From Aerophototrophica crusticola (GTDB taxonomy: Bacteria > Pseudomonadota > Alphaproteobacteria > Azospirillales > Azospirillaceae): a DNA stretch of 64,000 nt. A program made the position numbers and the translations under genes. The stretch is from positions 225,624 to 289,623 of the forward strand of contig MOEB01000002.1 of NCBI GenBank assembly GCA_001939945.1, read 5' to 3'. Under the pieces are notes generated by a model. That model was given only the letters and a program-made list of their open reading frames with translations, did not search any database and was not told the DNA's origin. Shown piece by piece: positions 47,352-56,723 of the stretch (the first letter of the stretch is position 1; each line of letters starts with the position of its first letter).

Positions 47352-48761
47352 ATGCTCGGCATCCTCCTCGCCCCCCTGCGCTGGCTGTTCCGGCTCGCCT
47401 TGTTCCTGCTGATGGCAGCCTTGCTGCTGCTGTTCGCGCTGCCCTATGCGGTGGACTGGCCGGGCCGGGCGAAGACCCTCCTGGCGGCGGTGAACAACGC
47501 CAACCTGCCCGGCGTGCGGGTGCAGGCCAGCCCCGACTCGGTCATCGGCTTCCCGCCCCGGCTGGTGGTGCGGAACCTCGCCCTGTCCGATGGGCCCGGG
47601 GGACCGCCGGCCCTGGTCGCAGGCACGGCCTATGTGGGGGTGGATGCCCTGGCCTCTCTCCTCGCCGGCGGGGTGGTGGTTAAGGCGGTCATCGAAGACC
47701 CCGTGATCCATGCCGATCGTCCCCTGGACCTCCAGCGGGTGACCCAGGCCGTCTCGGGCGCGCTGGGCGTGCCGACCCAACTGGTGCTGGCGGGTGGGGA
47801 GGTGGTGACGGCCGGCGGCCGCAGCACGGTGGATTTGGGCCCGGCCGAGACCCAGGTCGCAGCCCTTCCGCCCCCGGATACCATTGGACAATCTACCCCA
47901 TCGGAGACGCGTCCAGCCGCGCCGGGGGGTGCGGTGGCAGGTACCGACCTCCGCGCCAATAACGGTGCGGTGGGCATCTCGCAGCCCGGGGCAGTCGGGC
48001 AGCCGGGTAACCCGGCGCGGCCAGGAACCGCGAGCGGCAGCCAGGGCGGGGCGGGAAGCGCCATTGCGGGCGGCGTTGCGGCCGGGGAGGCTTATGGTCG
48101 GGCACAGGGAACCGAGGGCACTACGGCGGGCCGGACGGTGCCCGGATCGGAGGCGACGGCAAGTGCCGGGCGTCCCGGTCCCGCCGGCGGCGCAGCCTCC
48201 AGCCCTGGAGCGGGTGGTACGAATGTGGGCCCCAGCGCGGCGGGCCCGTCAGGAGCGCAGCCAGGAACAGCAAGCGGCGGTTCTCCCCGTCCCGGGAACG
48301 GTGCGGGACCAGTCGGTATCGCGCAGGGCGGTGGGACGCAGGCCACGGGCTCCGGCGGAGGTGAAGCGATCGCCGCACAGGGCGGGCTTGCCGGCGTCGT
48401 CGGCGGCCTGTGGAACGACCTGTTCGGGGAACACCCGGGGCAACAGGTGACCGGTGGTGGGGCGGGGATGGCCGGTCAGCCTGGCTATAACGGAAGCGGG
48501 GCAGATGTCGGGCCTGGCGGGCAGGGTGCCTATTCGCCCGTCGGTCCGTCGGCCGGGTCCTTCCCGGCAGAGGCCGGGAGCGGCAAGGGTCCTGGACGGG
48601 CGAATGTCCCGGGCGGCGGCAGCAATCCCGGGCTGGCCGGCGGTGGGGCTTCCAGCCCAGCCTTTCCAGGCGGGCGCGGGCCGGTGGTGACAGAGGGGTT
48701 CAGCCCCATCCCGGTGCCGGACCAGCCCGGGGTATGCTTCTGCCCCTGCCGGGGCGGCTAA
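47352..48761 (+). CDS. AsmA-like N-terminal domain protein with long Gly-rich tail
   Basis: A 469-residue protein in three parts. Residues ~5-35 form a membrane helix (LFRLALFLLMAALLLLFALP). Residues ~36-165 match the start of AsmA/TamB-type proteins (DSVIGFPPRLVVRNLALSDG, then a strand ending in VIEDPVIHADRP). From ~170 to the end is a low-complexity Gly/Ala/Pro/Ser tail of ~290 residues without strands, ending in a cysteine cluster CFCPC. The long AsmA bridge that normally follows is missing. It may be an envelope protein with an extended tail; function unknown. Its stop overlaps the convergent ampG stop by 2-4 bases. Confidence 0.65.
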   Translation: MLGILLAPLRWLFRLALFLLMAALLLLFALPYAVDWPGRAKTLLAAVNNANLPGVRVQASPDSVIGFPPRLVVRNLALSDGPGGPPALVAGTAYVGVDALASLLAGGVVVKAVIEDPVIHADRPLDLQRVTQAVSGALGVPTQLVLAGGEVVTAGGRSTVDLGPAETQVAALPPPDTIGQSTPSETRPAAPGGAVAGTDLRANNGAVGISQPGAVGQPGNPARPGTASGSQGGAGSAIAGGVAAGEAYGRAQGTEGTTAGRTVPGSEATASAGRPGPAGGAASSPGAGGTNVGPSAAGPSGAQPGTASGGSPRPGNGAGPVGIAQGGGTQATGSGGGEAIAAQGGLAGVVGGLWNDLFGEHPGQQVTGGGAGMAGQPGYNGSGADVGPGGQGAYSPVGPSAGSFPAEAGSGKGPGRANVPGGGSNPGLAGGGASSPAFPGGRGPVVTEGFSPIPVPDQPGVCFCPCRGG

Positions 48762-50131
48762 TCCTTGGGCTGCCGCCGGGCCAGCAGGATACATAGCAGC
48801 AAGGCCGGCAGGCCCATCAGGGCGGTGCCGGCGAAGAACAGGGCATAGGCCGTCATGGTGGGATAGGCGGCCCCCAACCCCTCCACGATCCCGCCGGAGA
48901 AGCCCTTTAGGAACTTGCCCAGCAGCGTATAGAAGGAGCTGAGCAAGGCGTATTGCGTGGCTGTGTAGCCCAGGCTGGTCAGGCTGGACATGTAGGCGAT
49001 CAGGGCCGTGCCCGCGAACCCCGTCGCCACATTGTCCACCACCATGACCGCGGTGAAGATGGGCAGGTCCGGCCCCGACAGGGCCAGGACGCTGAAGGCC
49101 AGGTTGGACCCGGGGCCCAGGATGGCGCCCAGCACCAACGTCTTGCGGAAGCCCAGCCGCACGGCGCAGATCCCGCCCAGCGCCACGCCGGCGACGGAGG
49201 CCCAGAGGCCGGCGGTGGCGCGGACGGAGCCCACCACTTCCTTCGTCAGCCCCACATCCACATAGAGCGGGTTTGCCATGGGGCCCATCAGGAAGTCCGG
49301 CAGGCGGTACAGGCTGATGGCCGCCAGCATCAGCAGGGCCATGGCCCCATGTGTGCGGAAGAACGCCTCGAACGGGCCCCAGACGGCATCCAGCAACCCC
49401 CGGCCGCTCCACAACGGCGCCGCACCCAGCTTGGCGGCAAGGACGACACGGGTGGGTTCGTGCGCCAGCAGCGTGGCGCCCAAGCCGATGGCCATGGCGG
49501 CACCGGCGGCGGCGTAGGAGGTGGCCCAGCCCACCTGGGCCGCCAGGATCAGGATCAGCGCGTCCGTGGCGATCAACGCTGCCCGGTAGCCCAACTGGTA
49601 TGCGGCGGAGAGCAGCCCCGTCTCATCCGGGCTGGCCGCCGCCTCGATCCGCCAAGCGTCCACCACCACGTCCTGGGTGGAGGAGGCGAATGCCGCCACC
49701 AGGGCAAACGTCGCCAACAAGCCCAGTCCCGCCCCTGGCCCCGTGGCCGCCATGCCGAACAGGCCAGCGGCGACCAGCACCTGCGACAGGGCCATCCAGC
49801 CCCGCCGCCGGCCCAGGAACCGGCCGAAAATGGGCGCATCCACCTTGTCCACAAAGGGGGCCCAAAGAAACTTCAGCGAATAGGCAAGGCCGACCCAGGA
49901 CAGGAAGCCGATGGTGGCCAGGTCCGTCCCGCCTTCCCGCAGCCAGAAGCCCAGCGTGTTGCCGGTGAGCATGAAGGGAAGGCCGGAGCTGAACCCCAGC
50001 AGCAGCATGACCAGCACCCGCGGCTGCCGCAGCGCCCGCAGCACGTCGCGCCAGCCGGCGGCCTTCCTGGCGGTGTCAGCGGCCGGAGCAGGGGCCGCCA
50101 CATCGGCGGCAGTCGAGCTATGCGTGGACAA
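48758..50131 (-). CDS. ampG: AmpG-family muropeptide permease
   Basis: A 457-residue MFS protein with ~12-14 membrane helices. The AmpG-type start is GFSSGLPFMLTGNTLGFWLREGG (in parts: GFSSGLPFMLTGNTL), followed by SLKFLWAPFVDKVDAP, then RRRGWMALSQ and STQDVVVDAWRIE, all close to AmpG. It would import anhydro-muropeptides for cell-wall recycling. No ampD or beta-lactamase regulator is nearby. The N-terminal ~25 residues are a disordered Ala/Thr-rich extension. Confidence 0.9.
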   Translation of the reverse strand: MSTHSSTAADVAAPAPAADTARKAAGWRDVLRALRQPRVLVMLLLGFSSGLPFMLTGNTLGFWLREGGTDLATIGFLSWVGLAYSLKFLWAPFVDKVDAPIFGRFLGRRRGWMALSQVLVAAGLFGMAATGPGAGLGLLATFALVAAFASSTQDVVVDAWRIEAAASPDETGLLSAAYQLGYRAALIATDALILILAAQVGWATSYAAAGAAMAIGLGATLLAHEPTRVVLAAKLGAAPLWSGRGLLDAVWGPFEAFFRTHGAMALLMLAAISLYRLPDFLMGPMANPLYVDVGLTKEVVGSVRATAGLWASVAGVALGGICAVRLGFRKTLVLGAILGPGSNLAFSVLALSGPDLPIFTAVMVVDNVATGFAGTALIAYMSSLTSLGYTATQYALLSSFYTLLGKFLKGFSGGIVEGLGAAYPTMTAYALFFAGTALMGLPALLLCILLARRQPKD

Positions 50132-50343
50132 GGGGGATTTGGCCCTGGCAATCGGTGGCGGTCGACCCCAGCAGTATAGAAGGGCGCCTGGGACACAGGT
50201 AAGCTATTTGCGTACGAAGATTGCGCAAAACGCAGGTGTTCCGGACTGGAAAATACCAAGGCGCTTCCGGTAGAACGGTCGTCCCCCGATGCCGCGCCGC
50301 GGCAGGGGTTGGATCAGAAGTATTTGGAGCAATGGGGTCTATC

Positions 50344-51753
50344 ATGCCGACGGAATCGAACGCCGCCCTCGCGTCTGGCCGCTGGTCGCCGGACAGCTGG
50401 CGCTTCAAGCCGGTGCGGCAGATGCCCCGATACCCGGATGAGGCCAAGCTGAAGGCGGTGGAGGAACGGCTGTCCAACTACCCGCCCCTGGTCTTCGCCG
50501 GGGAGGCGCGGCGACTGAAGTCCGCGCTGGCCAAGGTGGTGAAGGGGGAGGCGTTCCTGCTCCAGGGCGGGGACTGCGCCGAGAGCTTTGCCGAGTTCCA
50601 CCCCAACAACATCCGCGACACCTTCCGCGTGCTGCTGCAGATGGCCGTGGTGCTGACCTTCGGCGGGGCCACGCCCGTGGTGAAGGTGGCCCGCATGGCC
50701 GGCCAGTTCGCCAAGCCCCGCAGCGCCGACACGGAAATGGTGGGCGGGGTGGAGCTGCCCAGCTACCGCGGCGACATCATCAACGGCCCGGAGACGACGC
50801 CGGAGGCGCGGGTGCCCGACCCGGAGCGGATGGTGCAGGCGTACAACCAGTCCGCCGCCACCCTGAACCTCCTGCGCGCCTTCGCCCAGGGCGGCTATGC
50901 CGACCTGCACAAGGTCCATGCCTGGACCCTGGACTTCGTGGAGAAGAGCCCGGCGGGGGAGCGGTACCGCGACCTGGCCGACCGGCTGGATGAGACGCTG
51001 GAGTTCATGGCCGCCTGCGGCATCACCGGGGAGACGACACCTCAACTGCGCGAGACGGAGCTGTTCACCAGCCATGAGGCGCTGCTGCTGCCCTATGAGC
51101 AGGCGCTGACCCGCATCGACAGCACCACGGGCGACCGCTACGACGTGTCGGCCCACATGCTGTGGATCGGCGACCGGACCCGCCAGCTTGACGGCGCCCA
51201 TGTGGAGTTCCTGCGCGGGGTAAAGAACCCCATCGGCCTGAAGTGCGGCCCGTCCATGGACCCGGACGACCTGATCCGGCTGATCGACGTGCTGAACCCG
51301 GAGGACGAGCCGGGCCGTCTGACCCTGATCGTGCGCATGGGCCATGATCAGGTGGAGGCCAAGTTCCCGCCGCTGCTGCGCAAGGTGCTGCGGGAGGGGC
51401 GAAATGTCGTCTGGTCCAGCGATCCCATGCACGGCAATACGGTGAAGAGCAGCTCCGGCTTCAAGACCCGGCCCTTCAACCACATCCTGGGTGAGGTGGG
51501 CAGCTTCATGGATGTCTGCCGGGCGGAGGGTGCCCACCCCGGCGGCGTGCATTTCGAGCTGACCGGCCGGAACGTGACGGAGTGCACCGGCGGGGCCGTG
51601 GGCATCACCGAGGCTGGATTGGCCGACGCTTATGACACGGCCTGCGACCCCCGCCTGAACGCCAGCCAGTCGCTCGAACTGGCCTTCCTGCTGGCAGAGC
51701 AGCTGAAGAAGGCCCGGGCCTTGCAGCCGAAGGTGCGGGTGGCGGCGGAGTAA
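50344..51753 (+). CDS. aroG: 3-deoxy-7-phosphoheptulonate synthase, class II
   Basis: A ~469-residue plant/actinobacterial-type DAHP synthase, the entry enzyme of aromatic amino acid synthesis. Typical segments are [29 protein letters not shown] (metal-binding Cys), [20 protein letters not shown] (in parts: [12 protein letters not shown]), [11 protein letters not shown] and [14 protein letters not shown] 50344 matches the family start; an ATG at 50332 is also in frame. It is followed by a REP-like inverted repeat that may end the transcript. Confidence 0.97.
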   Translation: MPTESNAALASGRWSPDSWRFKPVRQMPRYPDEAKLKAVEERLSNYPPLVFAGEARRLKSALAKVVKGEAFLLQGGDCAESFAEFHPNNIRDTFRVLLQMAVVLTFGGATPVVKVARMAGQFAKPRSADTEMVGGVELPSYRGDIINGPETTPEARVPDPERMVQAYNQSAATLNLLRAFAQGGYADLHKVHAWTLDFVEKSPAGERYRDLADRLDETLEFMAACGITGETTPQLRETELFTSHEALLLPYEQALTRIDSTTGDRYDVSAHMLWIGDRTRQLDGAHVEFLRGVKNPIGLKCGPSMDPDDLIRLIDVLNPEDEPGRLTLIVRMGHDQVEAKFPPLLRKVLREGRNVVWSSDPMHGNTVKSSSGFKTRPFNHILGEVGSFMDVCRAEGAHPGGVHFELTGRNVTECTGGAVGITEAGLADAYDTACDPRLNASQSLELAFLLAEQLKKARALQPKVRVAAE

Positions 51754-51794
51754 GGGGGGGGCGCTCACCCCATCATCGAATCCCCGATGTCCTG

Positions 51795-51888
51795 CCTCCC
51801 CCGCGAAGGCGGGGGTCTACAGTTCTTGACCCAGCCTGCACTTTCACCGTGGCCGAAAAACTGTGGACCCCCGCCTTCGCGGGGGAAG
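51795..51888. repeat. REP-like long inverted repeat
   Basis: Two 30-base arms (51795-51824 and 51859-51888) are reverse complements at 28 of 30 positions, with a 34-base spacer. Each arm is itself a hairpin, CCCCCGC-GAAG-GCGGGGG. Paired extragenic palindromes with this core are widespread in alphaproteobacterial genomes. It lies 42 bases after the aroG stop and may stabilise or end that mRNA. Confidence 0.85.
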
Positions 51889-52023
51889 CGGCGAGGCTCG
51901 GGTGGGGCCGATATCGCTGCGCTAGCAATCCAATGATCGCAATCCCCTAGACGCCGTTCTTCGCTTGACCCCACAGCGCGTGTTCCCCTACGGCTTCCAA
52001 GGACACGAACCGAGGGGACCCTC

Positions 52024-53286
52024 ATGCGCGCCGCCCTGCTTGCCACCGCCCTGACCCTGGGCGCCCTGCCGGCCGGGGCGCAGACGGTGATGGTGACCGC
52101 CGATCGCATGCTGGACGTGCAGGCAGGGCGCTATCTGGAGAAGCCTGCCCTGCTGGTGCGGGATGGGCGAATCGTTGAGGTCGGCACCCAGGGCCAACTC
52201 GCCGCGCCGGCGGACACGGAGATCGTGAACCTGGCCGGGCTGACCATCCTGCCCGGCCTGATCGACATGCATGTACACCTGACCGGGCGGCACGACATGC
52301 ACGGTTTCCGCCGCCTGGAACAGAGCCCGGTCGATGAGGCCATCAACGGCGTGGTGCATGCTGAGCGCACCCTGAAAGCCGGATTCACCACGGCCCGCAA
52401 CGTGGGGGCCGGTGGCTATGCCGACGTGGCGCTGAAGAAGGCCATCGACCAGGGGCGGGTGCCGGGGCCGCGGCTCTGGGTCTCTGGCCCGTCCATCGGG
52501 GCCACCGGCGGGCACTGCGACAACAACCTGCTGCCGCCCCGATTCCAGGCCAAGGGCGACGGCGTGGCCGACGGGCCCTGGGGCGTCACCCAGAAGGTGC
52601 GGGAGAACCACAAGTACGGCGCCACCCTGGTCAAGGTCTGCGCCACCGGCGGCGTCATGTCCAAGGGCACGGCCGTGGGCGCGCAGCAGCTTTCGGATGA
52701 GGAGCTGAGAGCCATCGTGGAGGAGGCCAAGCGACTGGGCCTTCGCACCGCCGCCCATGCCCACGGGGTGAACGGGGTGAAGGCGGCCATCCGCGCCGGC
52801 TTCGACACCATCGAGCATGCCAGCTTCATCGACGACGAGGGCCTGCGCCTGGCCAAGGAGCGAGGCACCTGGCTGTCCATGGACATCTACAACACCGAAT
52901 ACATCCTGGGTGAGGGGGAGAAGGCGGGCATCCTGCCGGAAAGCCTGGAGAAGGAGCGCCTGACCGGCCGCATCCAGCGGGAAAACTTCGGACGCGCCGT
53001 GAAGGCCGGGGTGAACATCGTCTTCGGCAGCGACGCCGGCATCTATCCCCATGGGGAGAACGCCAAGCAGTTCAGCCGCATGGTCAAGTTCGGCATGACC
53101 CCGTTGCAGGCCATCCAGGCTGCCACGGTGAACGCCGCCAAAGCGCTGGGCGCGGAGGAGGAGGTGGGCGCCCTGGCGGTGGGCCGCTACGCCGACATCC
53201 TGGCCGTAAAGGGTGACCCGTTGGCCGACATCTCCGTGCTGGAGCGGGCGGAGGCTGTGGTGAAGGGTGGGGTGCGGGTGAAGTAG
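52024..53286 (+). CDS. Secreted metal-dependent amidohydrolase
   Basis: A 420-residue amidohydrolase-superfamily enzyme with a signal peptide ([17 protein letters not shown]). Metal ligands are His83 and His85 in DMHVHLTG, a lysine in [12 protein letters not shown], histidines in [14 protein letters not shown] and TIEHASFID, and the aspartate of [11 protein letters not shown]. The pattern resembles imidazolonepropionase/Xaa-Pro or Xaa-Arg dipeptidase subgroups (Sgx9260-like), which cleave dipeptides or cyclic amides. The carboxylated-lysine site implies a binuclear centre. ATG 52024 follows GAGGGGACC. Monocistronic, ended by nested palindromes. Confidence 0.92.
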   Translation: MRAALLATALTLGALPAGAQTVMVTADRMLDVQAGRYLEKPALLVRDGRIVEVGTQGQLAAPADTEIVNLAGLTILPGLIDMHVHLTGRHDMHGFRRLEQSPVDEAINGVVHAERTLKAGFTTARNVGAGGYADVALKKAIDQGRVPGPRLWVSGPSIGATGGHCDNNLLPPRFQAKGDGVADGPWGVTQKVRENHKYGATLVKVCATGGVMSKGTAVGAQQLSDEELRAIVEEAKRLGLRTAAHAHGVNGVKAAIRAGFDTIEHASFIDDEGLRLAKERGTWLSMDIYNTEYILGEGEKAGILPESLEKERLTGRIQRENFGRAVKAGVNIVFGSDAGIYPHGENAKQFSRMVKFGMTPLQAIQAATVNAAKALGAEEEVGALAVGRYADILAVKGDPLADISVLERAEAVVKGGVRVK

Positions 53287-53369
53287 GTCGGGGTGACCAA
53301 CGGGAACCCCGACATGAAATGGCATAAGGCCGTGCAGTCGGGGTTCGGTTGATGCCTCACCCCGACCTA
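53284..53369. repeat. Nested palindromes between convergent genes
   Basis: An outer perfect 13-bp pair (53284-53296 with 53357-53369) encloses an inner perfect 10-bp pair (53304-53313 with 53337-53346). The outer left arm begins with the amidohydrolase TAG stop codon, and the right arm ends 5 bases before the cheZ stop. Both arms contain GTCGGGGT. It fits a bidirectional transcript-end structure, although no T-runs are present. Confidence 0.8.
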
Positions 53370-53374
53370 GGGGG

Positions 53375-54217
53375 TTACGGGAACAGGTCGTCCACGGCTG
53401 ACTGGCTGAGGGTAGCGGCGGCAGGCTTGTCGTCCTCCGGCTCCGGCGCGGGCTCCGCGGGCTTGGGTGCGGTGGCGGGCGGGGTGGCCGTCAGCGGGTC
53501 GGCGCTGGCCTGGACGGAGGCGGCAGCACCGGCCAGCAGCATGTCGATGGCATCCTGGTTGATGCCGCCCTTGGCGCCGGGGCCATGGATCAGGTGGGCG
53601 TCGGGGCGGGTGTCCTGCGGCCCCTCGTCGGACGAGGCCTCCACCGGGTCCAGGTCACCCCAAATGGAGATCATGGCGTGGACCCGCCGCTCGATGTAGC
53701 GCAGCGTGTTCACCACCTTGGTCATGCGCTGCCCGGTGATGTCCTGGAAGCTGCAGGACATCATGATCTCCGTCACCTCGTTGTCCAGGGTAGCGGCCAG
53801 GTCGGGATGGGGCAGGCGCAGCCGGTCGGCCACGGACTGGATCCGCTCGGCACCGCCCAGGATCTCCGTGGTGGCGCGCTCCGTCGCCTCCAGGATGGCG
53901 TCCAACTCCTCCGTCGCCATCAGGATACGGTTGGCGGAGGGATCGTCCGGCTTGAGGGAGGCAATCTCCCGCCGGGTCTGGGCGATGTGGGAGGAAAGCT
54001 CCTGCAACTCCCGCCGCAGGATCTTGATGTGCAGCTTCGAGTCCGGGTCGGGGTTGTCCCGATGTTCCCGGAACAGGCGGCGGACATCATCCACCGCCAC
54101 CACCCGGTGCCGCCGGTCCCGCATGCGCAGGAAGGCACGGCCCCGGGCGCTGGACAGCAGCGCGTCCTCGATCTGCTCGTACTCGAGGTCGGAAAGGTCG
54201 GCGATCAGGTCCGACAC
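53375..54217 (-). CDS. cheZ: Chemotaxis protein phosphatase CheZ
   Basis: A 280-residue CheZ. A central long helical hairpin carries the catalytic segment SFQDITGQRMTKV (156-168), whose Gln158 corresponds to the dephosphorylating glutamine of E. coli CheZ. A Pro/Ala-rich linker leads to a C-terminal AVDDLF peptide that matches the CheY-binding tail. It ends CheY-P signalling. It lies 16 bases after cheY on the same strand; no other flagellar or chemotaxis genes are in the window. Confidence 0.93.
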   Translation of the reverse strand: MSDLIADLSDLEYEQIEDALLSSARGRAFLRMRDRRHRVVAVDDVRRLFREHRDNPDPDSKLHIKILRRELQELSSHIAQTRREIASLKPDDPSANRILMATEELDAILEATERATTEILGGAERIQSVADRLRLPHPDLAATLDNEVTEIMMSCSFQDITGQRMTKVVNTLRYIERRVHAMISIWGDLDPVEASSDEGPQDTRPDAHLIHGPGAKGGINQDAIDMLLAGAAASVQASADPLTATPPATAPKPAEPAPEPEDDKPAAATLSQSAVDDLFP

Positions 54218-54233
54218 AATTCTACCCTGGTGC

Positions 54234-54620
54234 TCAGCCGATGGCGCCGAGGACGCTCTCGATCTTCTTCTTCAGGGTGTCGGCGTTGAACGGCTTCACG
54301 ATGTAGTTGTTCACGCCGGCTTCCTTCGCCGCGATGACGTTCTCCGTCTTCGACTCGGCGGTGACCATGATGAAGGGCATGGCCTTCAGGCGGATGTCGG
54401 CCCGGACCTCCTTCAGGAGTTGGAGGCCGGTCATCGGCTCCATGTTCCAGTCGGAGATCACCAGCCCGAAGCTCCCCGCGCGCAGCTTGGCCAGCGCGTC
54501 GGCACCGTCACCGGCTTCCTCGATCTTGGTGAAGCCGATCTGGGTGAGCAGGTTCCTGATGATGCGCCGCATCGTCGCGTAATCATCGACAACCAGCACC
54601 TGGAGATTGGTCACGGACAC
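54234..54620 (-). CDS. cheY: Chemotaxis response regulator CheY
   Basis: A 128-residue stand-alone receiver domain. The phosphoryl site is Asp57 (SDWNMEPM) with acidic Asp12-Asp13, Thr87 and Lys109, the same numbering as E. coli CheY. Phosphorylated CheY binds the flagellar switch to reverse rotation. Directly followed by cheZ, so the kinase target and its phosphatase are co-expressed. Confidence 0.97.
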   Translation of the reverse strand: MSVTNLQVLVVDDYATMRRIIRNLLTQIGFTKIEEAGDGADALAKLRAGSFGLVISDWNMEPMTGLQLLKEVRADIRLKAMPFIMVTAESKTENVIAAKEAGVNNYIVKPFNADTLKKKIESVLGAIG

Positions 54621-54862
54621 GCGGGAGCCCCCACCTGGACAGTTTGCACGGATCAGCCCGGCCCACCGCGGCCGGTGCAGACCTTATCTCAGAAGAGGGT
54701 TAACCGGAGGTTCCCACCGGTCGTCCCGTACCCCTTCCGAACGGCTTGCAGGCCGGCACTTTGGTCGGCAGGGCAGGGGCTTGTCAAGACGGGCGAAGCG
54801 TTTGGCGCACTTCATTCCCCTTTCTTGCCCCGCTGACACGGGTCTTGCGGGCCAGTTCCGCG

Positions 54863-56533
54863 TCACCCCTCCTTGGCCAGGGACAGGAAGCCCGAGGTGA
54901 TGGGGTAGCGGCGGTCCTTGCCGAAGCTGCGGCGGGTGACCTTGACGCCTGGGGGCGCTTGGCGGCGCTTGTACTCGGCCCGGTCCAGCATGCGCCAGAC
55001 CCGCTCCACCGTTTCCCGCCCGTGGCCGCGGGCGACGATCTCCGCGATGGAGAGGTCGTTCTCCACCAGGCACTCCAGGATGTCGTCCAGCTCGTCATAG
55101 GGCGGCAGGGTGTCCTGGTCGGTCTGGTTCGGCTTCAGCTCCGCCGTGGGGGCCTTGGTCAGGATTCGCTCCGGGATCACCCGGCCGGCGGGGCCTCGGG
55201 CGCCGGTGGGCAGGTTGTCGTTCCGCCAGCGGCACAGGCGATAGACCATGGTCTTGTACACGTCCTTCAGGACCGAATAGCCGCCGCACATGTCGCCATA
55301 GAGGGTGGCGTAGCCCACCGACATCTCCGACTTGTTGCCGGTGGACAGGACCATGGCGCCGAACTTGTTGGACAGCGCCATCAGCGTCATGCCGCGGGCC
55401 CGGCTTTGCAGGTTTTCCTCCGTGATGTCCGGGTCGCGGCCGGCGAAGAAGGGGGCCAGCATGGATTCATAGGCCTTCATCGCCGGCTCGATGGCGATGG
55501 AGTCGATCCGGGCACCGATCAGCTCCGCGCACTCCGCCGCGTCCTCCAGGCTTTCCCGGCTGGTGTAGGGGCTGGGCATCATCACGCAGTGCACCCGGTC
55601 CGCCCCCAGCGCGTCCACCGCCACCGTGGCGGAGATGGCGGAGTCGACTCCGCCTGACATGCCCAGGATCACTCCGGCGAAGCGGTTCTTCTCCACATAG
55701 TCCCGCAGGCCCAGCACCATGGCCTGGTAGGTCGCCTCCTCATCCCCCGGGGGTGGGGTGAACTCGCTGGAGCTGGCCACCCAGCCATCGCCAGCGCGCT
55801 GCCAGTGGGTGATGGCCACATGCTCCCGGAAGGCGGGCAACTGGGCCGCCACCGAGCGGTCGGCGTTCAGCACGAAGCTCGCCCCGTCGAACACCAGCTC
55901 ATCCTGGCCGCCCACCTGGTTCAGATAGACCAAGGGAAGGCCCGTCTCCGTCACCCTCGCCACGGCCAGGTTCAGGCGGGTGTCAGCCTTGTTGCGCTCG
56001 AACGGGCTGCCATTGGGGACGACCAGGATCTCCGCCCCCGTCTCGGCCAACGTCTCCGCCACGTCCGGTGTCCACATGTCCTCGCAGACCATGACACCCA
56101 ACCGCACGCCCCGGAAGTTCACCGGCCCCGGCAGCGGGCCGGGGGAGAAGACGCGCTTCTCATCGAAGGGGCCGTAATTGGGCAGGTCGTGCTTCACCCG
56201 CACGGCAGCGACGGCACCGCCGTCCAGCAGCAGGGCGGCGTTGTGGCGCTTGCCGTCCACCCGCCAGGGGGCGCCCACCAGCAGGCCCGGGCCACCGTCC
56301 GCCGTCTCTGCCGCCAGGGCCTGTACCAGCGCTTCCACCCGGTCCATGAAGAAGGGCTTGAGCACCAGGTCCTCCGGCGGATAGCCGCAGACCGACAGTT
56401 CCGGGAACACCACCAGGTCGGCGCCGCGGGCCGCGGCCTCCGCCCTTGCGCGTCGGATCAGCTCCCCGTTGGCGGGCAGGGCGCCCACCGTGGGGTTCAC
56501 CTGGGCAAGGGCGATGGTCAGGCTGTCGGTCAT
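54863..56533 (-). CDS. nadE: NAD+ synthase, glutamine-dependent
   Basis: A 556-residue two-domain enzyme. The N-terminal nitrilase-type glutaminase has the triad Glu45 (FPELSVCGYPPEDL), Lys114 (VKHDLPNYG) and Cys150 (MVCEDMW). The C-terminal ATP-pyrophosphatase has MSGGVDSAI, then STGNKSEMSVGYATLYGDM. It amidates deamido-NAD. ATG 56533 was chosen at the family start (TDSLTIALAQVNP). It is divergent from the Rieske oxidoreductase with a 49-bp dyad between them. A nicotinate phosphoribosyltransferase-like gene downstream in the window could supply the same pathway. Confidence 0.97.
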   Translation of the reverse strand: MTDSLTIALAQVNPTVGALPANGELIRRARAEAAARGADLVVFPELSVCGYPPEDLVLKPFFMDRVEALVQALAAETADGGPGLLVGAPWRVDGKRHNAALLLDGGAVAAVRVKHDLPNYGPFDEKRVFSPGPLPGPVNFRGVRLGVMVCEDMWTPDVAETLAETGAEILVVPNGSPFERNKADTRLNLAVARVTETGLPLVYLNQVGGQDELVFDGASFVLNADRSVAAQLPAFREHVAITHWQRAGDGWVASSSEFTPPPGDEEATYQAMVLGLRDYVEKNRFAGVILGMSGGVDSAISATVAVDALGADRVHCVMMPSPYTSRESLEDAAECAELIGARIDSIAIEPAMKAYESMLAPFFAGRDPDITEENLQSRARGMTLMALSNKFGAMVLSTGNKSEMSVGYATLYGDMCGGYSVLKDVYKTMVYRLCRWRNDNLPTGARGPAGRVIPERILTKAPTAELKPNQTDQDTLPPYDELDDILECLVENDLSIAEIVARGHGRETVERVWRMLDRAEYKRRQAPPGVKVTRRSFGKDRRYPITSGFLSLAKEG

Positions 56534-56558
56534 CGGAATCTCCACGAGGGCTGGGGCC

Positions 56559-56607
56559 CTTATACTCATTGCGAGCATATCAAGCCTATGCTCAGGATGA
56601 GCATAAG
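56559..56607. promoter_or_regulatory. 49-bp dyad, probable operator between nadE and the Rieske gene
   Basis: Two inverted repeats share one centre (56583): CTTATACTCAT with ATGAGCATAAG (56559-56569 / 56597-56607, 10 of 11) and GAGCATA with TATGCTC (56573-56579 / 56587-56593, 7 of 7). A consensus -35 element TTGACA for nadE (minus strand, 56613-56608) abuts the dyad, and its -10 (CATAGG, 17 bases away) lies inside it, so a bound regulator would overlap the nadE promoter. The regulator is not known. Confidence 0.7.
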
Positions 56608-56723
56608 TGTCAAGCCCGCCGCGGGCACTCTGCCATATCGGGCGGGCCCGCCAAGACCGGAACTTACGGGGGAGGGACCTGTTCCCGTGCCGCGGATGGA
56701 ACGGATCGGGACGGAGGCTGGAC

